From a virus, in the IMG/VR virus record IMGVR_UViG_3300021197_001995, positions 1 through 64,000 of that record: a DNA stretch of 64,000 bases. The stretch is one strand, 5' to 3'. Positions 51,977 through 61,240 of this stretch are shown in pieces. How positions within the stretch are numbered: position 1 is the stretch's first letter; the number at the start of each line of letters is the position of its first letter. Both the position numbers and the translations under genes were made by a program. The notes beneath the pieces are model-generated. The model worked only from the letters and a program-made list of their open reading frames with translations. It searched no databases and was not told the origin of the DNA.

Positions 51977-54900
51977 ATGACTGAAGAATATAAAGATTTA
52001 TGCATAGAGATCCCTGACAATACCACTGACATCGCCGCGGCCAATGCTCCAACCGCACCATGGCGCCCGATGGAGTCAGCGGGTTATAGTGCTGCAGACT
52101 CACTAAGAGATCCTGCATCTGATTTTGAAGAAGCTGTCACTAGAAGAGAAATAGACAGAGGCTTAATACAGATTGGAAAGAGAGAAATAAAAATGTACCC
52201 ACAGCAGTTTGTGTATAATTTTCCGGAGTTTAATGCGCTCCCAAACCGCAGGTATTATCAGGTAGGCTTAAATAAACCATTCCTTCAGTCTACCGGTCTG
52301 ACAGTCCGACAGCCTCCATCGATGAATCCTGCAGATTACAAATCGACAGAGTCAATAAAAAATGTAATAAACCTGCAAGACCCTCTTAGATTTGTTTCGG
52401 GAAAAGTCTTTTCAGAGATCTCTGGCCGCAGACACATCCAAGTCGAACAAGAACAGTCACGGTTCTCAATCTTGAACAACAAAGCCCTGCCCAGCTTGGG
52501 CCGGCCAAATGAAGGAGACGAAGGAACCTATCCCCTTGCTGGCGAGCAAGACCCAGAGTTAGCTATCTATATCCCAATGCCCAACCGGGCCAACGCCGAC
52601 TGGGATTATGATGATTATACCCATTTTGCTTCTGTTGAGGTGACATGCCATCTCGAAGCACAGAGATATTACAGGCTGGAAGTGACACCGAATCAGGTAA
52701 ATTTTGCTGATTCTGAACCTCTTCAAGCCGGCCGCGAATACTTAAAAACATTAATACCATCCGAAGACAAGATCTTCGAAGACACACGATTCAAGACGCA
52801 TGCTGCGTTTCACAAGTCCGAGCTTGACCACATGGAAACGTTCCCGAAATTTTATGCGGAAGCCAAGGTTGTGACACCACTTCGCGATTCTCCTGCAGAG
52901 CAGAGATATGCTCACACGCAACCATTGTCAGAAAGACAAAGCGGCTATTATCAAGTGGAAAGCCCTGAGCGCAAAAACCTTAAAAACATATATGAAGGAT
53001 TTTTAAGTTCTTCTATCGCTCATGACGAAAGCTTCAGGAACAGGCTTATCAGCCAAGGCTATCGAGCAGACATCGTGTTGTACGATGCGGAGACATATGA
53101 CGACTGCGCGGAACAGGCAGTAGTGGAGAAATACCCTGCAAGTGAAATAGAGTTGATTGGGCGACTAAACAACCTTATTTTTTCAAACATAGAAGAAGAA
53201 GAGCCAGGAGATAGGAAGCGGTGGATAGACGTCAATTCTGATGGTTTTGTGGAACTTTCGTTTAGAATGCCAAACCCAGAAGAGTCTAATTGGGCACGCC
53301 ACTTCAAGGATAATTACGCAGACATTCCCTTCTTAACCATGTTGGACAACCTGCACAGCCGCAGACTACCAGACTCTCCGCCTATTTATGATACCTTGTA
53401 CGCGTACAATTTGGAAATGAGCGTGCTAGATGATCAATCTCCGAACGAGCAAGATGATTTCTACAGGGCCCCAGACCTAGAAAACCCATATTACAGCCCC
53501 AACGAAAAAACAGTATTTGAATACCGCCCAAGAAAAGTTGATCACGTCTTTACATACATGCGCGAATGGCTTTCATCTATCCTTCCGCGCAATCAATCTG
53601 CCGCCGGTCGCCGCGTCGCCCTGAATGATTATTTTTCCAAAAAAGGTTTCCCTCTTCTTTTTGATCGATCCGAAAGTACTTTTAGCGCGCCTGGAAGATC
53701 AGTACTGGCCAGGCGCCTACGTGAATCCCCCATGCACGCCCTCGCCGACCTTGATGGTTCTATGTATCCCTCTCGCTCTAACAACTTCACTTTCAATAAT
53801 TCAGCGATGCATCCTAGAAAGATCTTCACAGAAGAGTCGTGCCCGTCTGAAATTTTAGCATTCAGGGTGGAGAAGATTAATACGTTTTCCGGCCAGGTTT
53901 TAAAAGAATTCTATTTTTTTAATAACCCTGAAACGACCGACTTTACGTTCATTGACAATGAAGTCTCTATAGGGGGTAAATACAAGTATAACATTTACGC
54001 CATCAACCTCGTCGCCGGCGTAAAGTACCAGTACTCGAATCCGTCCACAGATAACTCCGGTCTCGCCCGCGTCATTCAAGACACAGGCAGGATCAATCCA
54101 GACATAGAGTTTAAACTTAAGATCTTTCCTCATCACAAGATTGTAGAAACGCCCTATTTTTCTCAAGATGTTACATTTGTGGATCTGCCCCCTGTTCACC
54201 CTAGCGTTAGTCTCCATAAGATGACATCCGGCGCCAATACGGATACCTCGTTCAGATATTTGTTTTCTCCGAGAATTGACCACACCGCAGAGGTGCCAAT
54301 ATCACTAAGATCAGGGGACCAAGAATTAATTTCAAGTATGATCCAAGCCCAATCTTCTGTTTCAATTTCTGATTTAGAACCAGGCGCGGTGAGATATTCT
54401 TCTGACACAAAACCTACTCACTATGAAATGTTTGTTCTAGACGAGGCGCCAATTGGATATAGCGATTTTCAAAACGCCGATTATTATGAAACTACGGCCG
54501 ACGCTCCGTATTTTAACTTCATAGCACCAGAAAATCAAGACAGATACCTTGTTTTCAGAACAAGGGATCTCGGGGGTATCTCCAACCCGGGCCCAATGTT
54601 TAGGTTCAGGTTCAACAAATACGGCGACGGATCATACCACGAATTTGAAATTTACGAGCCGGTCGACACATCAGCACTGGATCCGCTTACGTGCGAACGG
54701 TACTTGAGTATAAGGCCATCGTCGATCCAATCTTCATACGATTTCGGTCTCGGACAACAACCAAGTCAGGATGATCTAAGGATCCTCCTGGGCACTGCTC
54801 CTGAAATAGATTCTGTTTCTATTGGCCTGGCACCAGAACAATCATCAATTTGGGGAAAGAGATACAAAATAAGGTTGAAATCGAGAGCGACAGGAAGGAT

Positions 54901-55132
54901 GATTGACTTTAACTTTGATTACGAATTGTCCAGAAGGCCTAGTGATTCGTCATCAGGATCCCGCTCAGCAAGCCTCGATGCACACTGCGCGGTACAAACA
55001 ATAGAGAAAAACGAGAATATAGAACAGAGCTATGTATCTTCCAGACAAGCAATCGTAGAGCGTTCCTCTCAGCCGGCTAGTCAGCCCGGCCCAAGAGAGG
55101 GCCCTAACGGGCCCGGCAACGATGATTACTGA
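51977..55132 (+). CDS. Large virion structural protein, 1051 aa
   Basis: The start is three bases after the upstream stop. It contains several beta-sandwich-like segments; the part near 615-680 (ILAFRVEKINTFSGQVLKEF, then YKYNIYAINLVAGVKYQYS) has FN3-like spacing. The C-terminal tail is Ser/Pro/Gly-rich and disordered. At the DNA level the tail contains a GGGCCC-TAAC-GGGCCC hairpin at 55099-55114, with no T-run after it. No other homology is recognised; probably a second fibre or fibre-linker protein. Confidence 0.65.
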   Translation: MTEEYKDLCIEIPDNTTDIAAANAPTAPWRPMESAGYSAADSLRDPASDFEEAVTRREIDRGLIQIGKREIKMYPQQFVYNFPEFNALPNRRYYQVGLNKPFLQSTGLTVRQPPSMNPADYKSTESIKNVINLQDPLRFVSGKVFSEISGRRHIQVEQEQSRFSILNNKALPSLGRPNEGDEGTYPLAGEQDPELAIYIPMPNRANADWDYDDYTHFASVEVTCHLEAQRYYRLEVTPNQVNFADSEPLQAGREYLKTLIPSEDKIFEDTRFKTHAAFHKSELDHMETFPKFYAEAKVVTPLRDSPAEQRYAHTQPLSERQSGYYQVESPERKNLKNIYEGFLSSSIAHDESFRNRLISQGYRADIVLYDAETYDDCAEQAVVEKYPASEIELIGRLNNLIFSNIEEEEPGDRKRWIDVNSDGFVELSFRMPNPEESNWARHFKDNYADIPFLTMLDNLHSRRLPDSPPIYDTLYAYNLEMSVLDDQSPNEQDDFYRAPDLENPYYSPNEKTVFEYRPRKVDHVFTYMREWLSSILPRNQSAAGRRVALNDYFSKKGFPLLFDRSESTFSAPGRSVLARRLRESPMHALADLDGSMYPSRSNNFTFNNSAMHPRKIFTEESCPSEILAFRVEKINTFSGQVLKEFYFFNNPETTDFTFIDNEVSIGGKYKYNIYAINLVAGVKYQYSNPSTDNSGLARVIQDTGRINPDIEFKLKIFPHHKIVETPYFSQDVTFVDLPPVHPSVSLHKMTSGANTDTSFRYLFSPRIDHTAEVPISLRSGDQELISSMIQAQSSVSISDLEPGAVRYSSDTKPTHYEMFVLDEAPIGYSDFQNADYYETTADAPYFNFIAPENQDRYLVFRTRDLGGISNPGPMFRFRFNKYGDGSYHEFEIYEPVDTSALDPLTCERYLSIRPSSIQSSYDFGLGQQPSQDDLRILLGTAPEIDSVSIGLAPEQSSIWGKRYKIRLKSRATGRMIDFNFDYELSRRPSDSSSGSRSASLDAHCAVQTIEKNENIEQSYVSSRQAIVERSSQPASQPGPREGPNGPGNDDY

Positions 55133-55246
55133 ACATGAGTCAGATACTTTGTAATAATTTAGCAAATAAAAGATCACAAATATAAGAGAATTATTATTTA
55201 TAAAACACTATTTATTAGTGATTTTACATAACAAAAGGAGCACAAA
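55133..55246 (+). promoter_or_regulatory. AT-rich intergenic region with TATAAAA and CTATTTATTA
   Basis: A 114-base gap, the longest in the tail module. It holds TATAAAACACTATT (55199-55212), close to the T4 late consensus TATAAATACTATT with one insertion, and a small CACTA-TTTAT-TAGTG inverted repeat (55206-55220). AAAAGGAG precedes the next ATG. A late promoter for the 55247-59002 genes is likely. Confidence 0.45.
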
Positions 55247-56293
55247 ATGGCATTTTTGGACAACTCAGGAGACATTATTCTAGACGCAGTACTCACTGAC
55301 ATCGGGAGAAAGCGTCTCGCAGCAGGAAGATTTAACATCTATAAGTTCGCCTTAGGGGATGAAGAGATCAACTATGAATTGTGGAATTCCAACGACGCCA
55401 GGGGTACAGCCTTTTATGATTTAGAAATACTTCAGACTCCCATTTTGGAGGCTTTTACTAGCGATCAATCTCTTATGAAATCTAGGTTAGTTACTTTTTC
55501 TAGAACTGATCATCTTTACATGCCAATCTTCAAGGTGAACAACAAAAGTGTTGATCAGTTTAACTACAACAGTCCTATCGTCAATACAGATAACCAGTTC
55601 TACATAGTGGCAGATCAACTGACTCACACTATCAACGACACAAACCCGGTCGCCGATGCGCCATCCGGCTGGATCTACGGCGTCCCGGGGCAAAATCATG
55701 TAAACCCGACCAAATGCATCGCGATTGATCAAGGCATAGACTCTGCTGCCGGCGGCCGCAACATAACGACATCAATGGATGAAGAACTCCTAGAGACAGC
55801 GTTCATCGTAAAAGTAGACAACAGACTTTTGTCGATGGCCACAGTCTCTGGCCAAGGCAATGAGGCCGCCAACACAGTAATTCGAACACCACAATATTTG
55901 GATGATGATTATGTTGCTTCTTATTATTTCGTCCGCGGACAAGTACAAGGCGCAATCAAAAACCAACCAGGTGGCAACGGTCCCAACTTCCGTAACCGCA
56001 GCGCGATAATGCCAGGCATGTCGGCCGTGGAACAGTCAAGGGCTGAAGGTTTTGAAATGTTTCTGGGCCCATTAGGTAGGACTTTGCAGATCTGCCCAGT
56101 TGTGAAAACTGAACTACAGCATGGCACATCCGTCTTTGAAGAGCTCGGAGCCCTGAGTTCTACAGATTTGACGTACAAGACTGTTGGAGACATTACCAAC
56201 CACTACTACATAGACACTACAATAACAGTACAAGGTATGACGACTGGGTATTCCATCGACATACCGGTAAAAATAATAAAAGGAAAATTTTGA
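55247..56293 (+). CDS. Structural protein with MAFLD/LTDIG N-terminal motif, 348 aa
   Basis: AAAAGGAG precedes the ATG. MAFLDNSGDIILDAVLTDIG, then RLAAGRFNIYKFALGDEEIN, is a widespread N-terminal motif of marine phage structural proteins and is shared with the gene at 47633. The rest is beta-rich, with STDLTYKTVGDITNHYYID near the C-terminus. It heads a three-gene block with its own intergenic promoter region. The exact virion position is unknown. Confidence 0.72.
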   Translation: MAFLDNSGDIILDAVLTDIGRKRLAAGRFNIYKFALGDEEINYELWNSNDARGTAFYDLEILQTPILEAFTSDQSLMKSRLVTFSRTDHLYMPIFKVNNKSVDQFNYNSPIVNTDNQFYIVADQLTHTINDTNPVADAPSGWIYGVPGQNHVNPTKCIAIDQGIDSAAGGRNITTSMDEELLETAFIVKVDNRLLSMATVSGQGNEAANTVIRTPQYLDDDYVASYYFVRGQVQGAIKNQPGGNGPNFRNRSAIMPGMSAVEQSRAEGFEMFLGPLGRTLQICPVVKTELQHGTSVFEELGALSSTDLTYKTVGDITNHYYIDTTITVQGMTTGYSIDIPVKIIKGKF

Positions 56294-56315
56294 TAATTCA
56301 ATTTAGGAGAAACCA

Positions 56316-57794
56316 ATGAGCGCGATTTCATTTAAAACTTTAACACAAGACGACGTCACAACGTCTAGAACTTTACTGCACGAATCAATACCAATAACCG
56401 GAACACTAGTGTCGGGAACCTATGAGACGTCTTCAGTGACGTCAAGGGGCCTGAACGTGAAAACATTCTCCCATGGAATGTTTCAGTCGGTTTACGATTA
56501 TCCGTATGCCTCGTCTTCGGCAAACCACATCTTTGACCTGACCGTGGGATGTAGCACCGGATCCTATTCGGCTTCAGGTTCCATCGAAGCATTAAACAAA
56601 GAATCCGCCGCCCAGGTATCAAAGAAGGTAAACATGTACAACCAAATGGCCCAGATACTTGTGGGTTATGATACTAACGGAAACATCAGAAGATTCGATC
56701 GAGACGGCGACTATGGCACGACTACCGATAAGATGGACGACATGGTTTTTATGAATTTTTCTAGGCTCTTAGTAAAAGATGAAATAAAGAAGGGCTCCTT
56801 CGAACTTAAGCTCGGTACTAATCCGGCTTGGGAAAAGGGACAGTCCCAAGAGCTTGTAACAATTACAGATGCATCTGCCACTACTAGCTATAGAGCTAAC
56901 TCCCCCGCCGGCGAATATGGTTTTCTTAAGAAATCTGGAGTCAATAATGATGTTGCAGCCACTGCTACTGTTACGATTTCAGCCTTCGGTAATTTAGCTA
57001 CTACCGGCGACAAGATTGTGTTCCACACTACCGACGGCACTGCGATCACTGCATCGGTAGCCGCCTCCACTACCGCCACAGACACTAACATCGTGACCTT
57101 CGTTGCTGCAGGAAATAACAACACTACCGCTGCCAACTTGGCTTCCTGCTTGAATGCCAATAGTAAGATTACAGCTACAGCCAACAACGCCGTCGTCACA
57201 ATCACCCAGGCACCTGGGTTTACAGGTAACGGAGCCATAACATTGACCGATGCCGGCTCAGCTGGGATGACTAAAACGGATTTTACTGGTGGGATTACAG
57301 CCACTATCGGATTGATTTATTATCAAGCTGGTATAGTGGCACTTACAGCTAGCGCTGTCGGCACCGCCGCGGCCCGCCCGGGCGAAACAGTAGATGTTCA
57401 ACTAATGCCTGGGGATGGCGCCTCCGTAGCTGCAGGAACTAGCATAACGCTTCTCAGATCTGGATCCATGGATTCTTTTTCGGACGGAGTTAGAAATAGG
57501 ATCCACAACATAAAGTTCAACAATACGACAGAACTTAACTCAACGATTTACTTCTGCAGAGCAAACAAGGGCGAATTCAACTACAGTTCAAACCCAACTT
57601 ATCTTACGGGAAGTAAAATAAGAGTAAAAGAAGACCCGGGCACAAACGAGTACAAAAACATGCCAATGTCTTACGTCACAACGGTGGGTTTATATTCTCC
57701 AGATAACGAACTTCTGGCAGTTGCGAAGCTATCAGAACCAGTAAAGAAGACTCCAATAAATGAGTTGAACCTGAGAGTTAGATTGGATTATTAA
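56316..57794 (+). CDS. Structural protein with one repeated tail domain, 492 aa
   Basis: TTAGGAG precedes the ATG. Residues 1-180 are unique (VSKKVNMYNQMAQILVGYD). Residues 213-328 are a copy of the repeated domain (ATVTISAFGNLATTGDK to TDFTGG). The C-terminal 45 residues (MSYVTTVGLYSPDNELLAVA; VRLDY) align with the end of the next protein (YISKIGIYDKHKNLIAIA; IGLDF), so the two genes are paralogues at their ends. A pair of related fibre or neck subunits is a reasonable inference. Confidence 0.68.
   Translation: MSAISFKTLTQDDVTTSRTLLHESIPITGTLVSGTYETSSVTSRGLNVKTFSHGMFQSVYDYPYASSSANHIFDLTVGCSTGSYSASGSIEALNKESAAQVSKKVNMYNQMAQILVGYDTNGNIRRFDRDGDYGTTTDKMDDMVFMNFSRLLVKDEIKKGSFELKLGTNPAWEKGQSQELVTITDASATTSYRANSPAGEYGFLKKSGVNNDVAATATVTISAFGNLATTGDKIVFHTTDGTAITASVAASTTATDTNIVTFVAAGNNNTTAANLASCLNANSKITATANNAVVTITQAPGFTGNGAITLTDAGSAGMTKTDFTGGITATIGLIYYQAGIVALTASAVGTAAARPGETVDVQLMPGDGASVAAGTSITLLRSGSMDSFSDGVRNRIHNIKFNNTTELNSTIYFCRANKGEFNYSSNPTYLTGSKIRVKEDPGTNEYKNMPMSYVTTVGLYSPDNELLAVAKLSEPVKKTPINELNLRVRLDY
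56955..57300 (+). repeat. Repeated tail domain, copy H
   Basis: VAATATVTISAFGN to FTGGIT, with VVTITQAPGFTGNGAI. It shows that the same domain occurs outside the giant fibre. Confidence 0.7.
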
Positions 57795-57796
57795 AA

Positions 57797-59002
57797 ATGA
57801 CCTTCAAAAGATTTCGAGCGAAAGACATAGTAATGAATACTATTGTAACAAAGCCAGAAATCAATTTTTTGGTCAGCAATGGAAAAGTACATTATCAATT
57901 CGAGCGCTCACAAGCTGGAAACTTTTCAAACAATGTAAAACACATACCCTCCGGACACATAAGTCTTTTAGAAAGTAACATCAACCGGCCGTCCGATTCA
58001 TTGATTTATCCCTTTATCGAGAAGTCTAGCACCAGATATGCGTGGAAAACTATAAGTACTAGCAGGTTTGATGACAATGCACAGTTCTTGTATGGGGATA
58101 CCCTGACAGGCTCGTATCCAGATAGTGCTACTTTAAGTAGGATCTACATACCATCAGGCCAAGAATTCAGTACGGATGTGGGAACTGCCACCGAGGTTTC
58201 TGCCCACGGAAACAAGAAATATATCCGAGCGCTCAAGAACAGCATAAATTCTCAAGAAAATTTAGGTTACGGGATCTCTTATGGTGACCTCGGAACAAAA
58301 GCCGCGAATCTTATTTGTGTGCCTGGCATCTTTTATGGATCTCAAATAGCAAGAGGGACCATTGAATTAGAACACTATGTCACGGGCACTTTAACATCTA
58401 AAGCAACCGACAAGTTTTCCGACGGCCGTCTAATACAGGTCTCCGGAGCTGCTGACTACAATGATAAACAAGTGGGATTGGCGGTATACAACCAGGGCAT
58501 GTTGGTGTTGACCGGATCCTGGGATCTGCATGCTCACTCGCCAGAGAACTTTCTGGCTCCATCTAGTAGCTCTACACCAAAATGGATAAATTTTGGCACC
58601 GGCACTCCACAAGTCGGAACTCAGCTAGCTCACGTATCTCCTACTGGGTCAACATACTTGGTTAAGTTTAAGGGTGTCAACAAGATACCAACGATAACCA
58701 TGTACGCTTATTCTCAAATGGCAGAGGATAATTTTTCAAGTAATCCGACGTTTACGACGACTGTATCCTCAACCGTGGATAACGTACGAACTGATGCCTA
58801 TCATGAAACCCCCCAGAACATTGCCTCAATTAACAAATCTCCTTATGCAGATCATGAAGAGCATTTCGAAAACACGACCTATATTTCTAAGATAGGAATC
58901 TACGACAAACATAAAAACCTTATAGCAATTGCCTCGCTGGCCAACCCTGTTAGGAAAACCGAAAAGAGAGACTTCCTGTTTAAGATAGGCCTAGATTTCT
59001 AG
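57797..59002 (+). CDS. Structural protein paralogous to the upstream gene, 401 aa
   Basis: It starts two bases after the upstream stop with little Shine-Dalgarno. It shares the C-terminal block of the preceding protein and the DxNAxF-type spacing in the middle, but lacks the repeated domain. That fits a duplication followed by domain insertion in the upstream copy, or loss here. The stop overlaps the GTG of the next gene. Confidence 0.65.
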   Translation: MTFKRFRAKDIVMNTIVTKPEINFLVSNGKVHYQFERSQAGNFSNNVKHIPSGHISLLESNINRPSDSLIYPFIEKSSTRYAWKTISTSRFDDNAQFLYGDTLTGSYPDSATLSRIYIPSGQEFSTDVGTATEVSAHGNKKYIRALKNSINSQENLGYGISYGDLGTKAANLICVPGIFYGSQIARGTIELEHYVTGTLTSKATDKFSDGRLIQVSGAADYNDKQVGLAVYNQGMLVLTGSWDLHAHSPENFLAPSSSSTPKWINFGTGTPQVGTQLAHVSPTGSTYLVKFKGVNKIPTITMYAYSQMAEDNFSSNPTFTTTVSSTVDNVRTDAYHETPQNIASINKSPYADHEEHFENTTYISKIGIYDKHKNLIAIASLANPVRKTEKRDFLFKIGLDF

Positions 59003-59649
59003 TGGACTCCAAGCTGAGAAAACGAAAAATGAAGTTCTTGGCTCTAAAGATAACATCTCTAAAGTCAGAACTCGAAGCCTCAAACGGAATACTTAGAGAC
59101 GCCGCGGCCGAAGTGGAAAAGATGTTCAGCGAGAAGTATGACCCACCAAAAAAAGAAAAACCTGAAGAAGAAAAAGAACTAAAAAAAGTGCCTCCAAAAC
59201 AGGCGCGCCCTGAAAGCGAAGAAGAGCAAGGCGATGAAGAGTCACTTGAGATAAAAAAAGAAGAAAAACACCCAGAGGTAAAAAAGCTGTTCAGAAAAAT
59301 CTCAACCAAAATACACCCTGATAAGCTAGAAGACCTCAAAGATGGACCGGAGAAAGATAAGAAAACTCAACTGTATCAAAAAGCAAGGCTAGCCCTAGAA
59401 GAAAACGACCTGCTGACACTGTCAGAAGTAGCCCTAGAATTAGACTTGGAGATTCCAGAGATAACAGAAGAAGTAATAAAAGAAGCAGAAGAAAAGATTT
59501 CTTCTATAAAGAGAGAGATAGATGGTGTAAAATCTACAATTGTATGGCACTGGTTTTTCGCCGAAGGAAAGGAAAAGAAAGATGAGATTTTAAAAATCTT
59601 ATTTAAAAAAATGTATGAACAAAGAAAAAACAAAAATCCTAGGACTTGA
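59002..59649 (+). CDS. J-domain-like protein, 215 aa
   Basis: GTG start at 59002 overlaps the previous stop. A coiled-coil N-terminus and a highly charged linker (46-90) lead to VKKLFRKISTKIHPDK (93-108), whose HPD at 105-107 preceded by basic helix II residues is the J-domain hallmark. HPD stimulates Hsp70 ATPase, so this protein may recruit host DnaK, for example to assemble the very large tail proteins encoded just upstream. The C-terminal part is helical and ends in a basic tail. The short domain makes this probable rather than certain. Confidence 0.7.
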   Translation: MDSKLRKRKMKFLALKITSLKSELEASNGILRDAAAEVEKMFSEKYDPPKKEKPEEEKELKKVPPKQARPESEEEQGDEESLEIKKEEKHPEVKKLFRKISTKIHPDKLEDLKDGPEKDKKTQLYQKARLALEENDLLTLSEVALELDLEIPEITEEVIKEAEEKISSIKREIDGVKSTIVWHWFFAEGKEKKDEILKILFKKMYEQRKNKNPRT

Positions 59650-60166
59650 TATCTCAACATCGATCACCGGTGCGACAGTCCTCCGAGATGGAAAGATAAT
59701 AGAAAGTATCTACTGGGACACGAGAAATAAAAAATACTTCCCTACTCTCTACGAGAAGGCAATGCTTATAAAGCAAAACCTTCTAGACATCCGGTCACAA
59801 CACGAGATAAGTGAAATTTTTATAGAACAGTCACTCCAATCTTTTCGTTCAGGATTCTCGTCAGCAAAAACTTTGTCGACATTATCCAGATTTAATGGTA
59901 TAGTATCTTGGTTGTGTTTTGAAAATTTCCAAATCCAACCACAGATGATCGGAGCTAGCTCTGCTAGAAAGAAAGCCGGCGTAGAAATCAAGAGAGGAGA
60001 AAATTCCAAAGAAAAAGTTCTTCAGTTTGTTCTTGACAATTTCCCCCAAATTGAGATACAATATACAAAGCATGGAAATCCAAAACCAGGAATGTATGAC
60101 CTATGCGACAGTATTATAATAGCACTCGCGGGAGACAAAGTTGTCGGAGAAACTAAAATTACTTAA
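59615..60166 (+). CDS. RuvC-like Holliday-junction resolvase
   Basis: 183 residues. The acidic active-site set of the RNase H fold is present: Asp12 (LGLDIS), Glu71 (IFIEQS), and Asp162/Asp165 (YDLCDSI). SFRSGFSSAKTLSTLSRFNG and KKAGV are also RuvC-like. It resolves branched DNA, a job done in T4 by the unrelated gp49. It begins 35 bases inside the J-domain gene. Confidence 0.85.
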   Translation: MNKEKTKILGLDISTSITGATVLRDGKIIESIYWDTRNKKYFPTLYEKAMLIKQNLLDIRSQHEISEIFIEQSLQSFRSGFSSAKTLSTLSRFNGIVSWLCFENFQIQPQMIGASSARKKAGVEIKRGENSKEKVLQFVLDNFPQIEIQYTKHGNPKPGMYDLCDSIIIALAGDKVVGETKIT

Positions 60167-61058
60167 AAGGGCCCTTGGCCACTGCTGGACCAACGAAGAA
60201 GAACATCAGTTTCACTGCCCTAAGTGCAACCACCACAAATTAAAGCTCTCAGTAAACATCGACAAAGGAGTCTTCAAATGCTGGATTTGTGAGTACTCAG
60301 GGACTAAAATTTCCCCACTCATTCGCAGGTTTGCCCCATCCTACTATGCAGACTGGCGCTTGCTTGAGGGCGAGGTCGACCTGGACAAGTACGACACTAT
60401 CTTTGCAGAGCAAGAAGAACTACCACCTCAGGTAATCGATTTACCAGAGAACTTCCAAACGCTTACAGGCAAAAAGACAAGAGTAAAGCGAAAAGCACTT
60501 AACTATCTTTACTCTAGAGGATTTACAGACACGGACATCCTGGCTTGGAAAATAGGCTTTTGTGATTTTGGAGAATACCAAGACAGGGTAATCGTTCCAT
60601 CTTTCGACGTTCAGGGAAACTTAAACTTCTTTATTGCTAGATCTTATACGGATGACTGGATGAAATACAAGAACCCAAAAGTAAGCAAGGACATTATCTT
60701 TAATGGATTGAACGTTGACTGGGATAGCGACATAGTGTTAGTGGAGGGTGTGTTCGATGCAATGAAGTGCAGAAACGCAATTCCTTTACTTGGCTCAACA
60801 CTTCGGGAAAACTCAATCCTATTCCAGAAAATCTGTGAAAGAAAACCAAATGTCTACCTGGCTCTCGACGATGACGTGAAAGACAAAGAGTTCGGAATCG
60901 CGAAGAGGTTAAGAGAATACGGAATAAATGCCATGTCGATCAAGATTACGCCATACGCAGACATCGGAGAAATGCCAGTAGAAATTGTAGAAGAACGGAA
61001 ACAAAATGCTGACATTGTTTCCGATTTAGACTATTTACATTACAAACTTGACTTTTAG
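60141..61058 (+). CDS. DNA primase with CHC2 zinc finger and Toprim domain (T4 gp61 role)
   Basis: 305 residues. FHCPKC and FKCWIC give Cys26, 29, 47 and 50 for zinc. Toprim motifs are VLVEGVFDAMK (E202) and ALDDD (243-245). It makes RNA primers for lagging-strand synthesis, working with a helicase not in this window. TTG start at 60141 has GGGAG upstream; the gene overlaps the resolvase by 26 bases. At about 300 residues it is close to phage primases without a helicase domain. Confidence 0.9.
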   Translation: MSEKLKLLKRALGHCWTNEEEHQFHCPKCNHHKLKLSVNIDKGVFKCWICEYSGTKISPLIRRFAPSYYADWRLLEGEVDLDKYDTIFAEQEELPPQVIDLPENFQTLTGKKTRVKRKALNYLYSRGFTDTDILAWKIGFCDFGEYQDRVIVPSFDVQGNLNFFIARSYTDDWMKYKNPKVSKDIIFNGLNVDWDSDIVLVEGVFDAMKCRNAIPLLGSTLRENSILFQKICERKPNVYLALDDDVKDKEFGIAKRLREYGINAMSIKITPYADIGEMPVEIVEERKQNADIVSDLDYLHYKLDF

Positions 61059-61068
61059 GAGCACAATA

Positions 61069-61239
61069 ATGGAACTTACAAAAAGAAGACTAAAGGAAAT
61101 CATCGCAGAAGAGATGAACCACTTAGCAGAAACAGGTGACCTCAACATGATCACCGAATCAGAAAAGAAAGCATTCGCTATCATTCTTGAGAAACTTACA
61201 CCAACTCAACTAGAGGACCTCGGCCTCAAGAGAGTTTGA
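61069..61239 (+). CDS. Small protein with the shared N-terminal helix, 56 aa
   Basis: AGGAG precedes the ATG at 61069; an upstream in-frame ATG at 61048 is inside the primase and less likely. MELTKRRLKEIIAEEMNHLAE ends in L19-A20-E21, aligning with the N-termini at 151, 387 and 61241. The rest is a single helical segment (ESEKKAFAIILEKLTPTQLE). A processed head protein is inferred. Confidence 0.7.
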   Translation: MELTKRRLKEIIAEEMNHLAETGDLNMITESEKKAFAIILEKLTPTQLEDLGLKRV

Positions 61240-61240
61240 T

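Noticed and set aside
55099-55114. Rho-independent terminator (GGGCCC-TAAC-GGGCCC)
   Set aside because: It lies within the coding tail of the 1051-residue protein and no T-run follows.
56888-57304. Antisense open frame of 138 codons giving a very hydrophobic, membrane-like protein
   Set aside because: It is the exact complement of the Ala/Thr/Val-rich repeated domain copy H; Thr/Asp codons read backwards give Val/Ile/Leu. No Shine-Dalgarno or promoter supports it.
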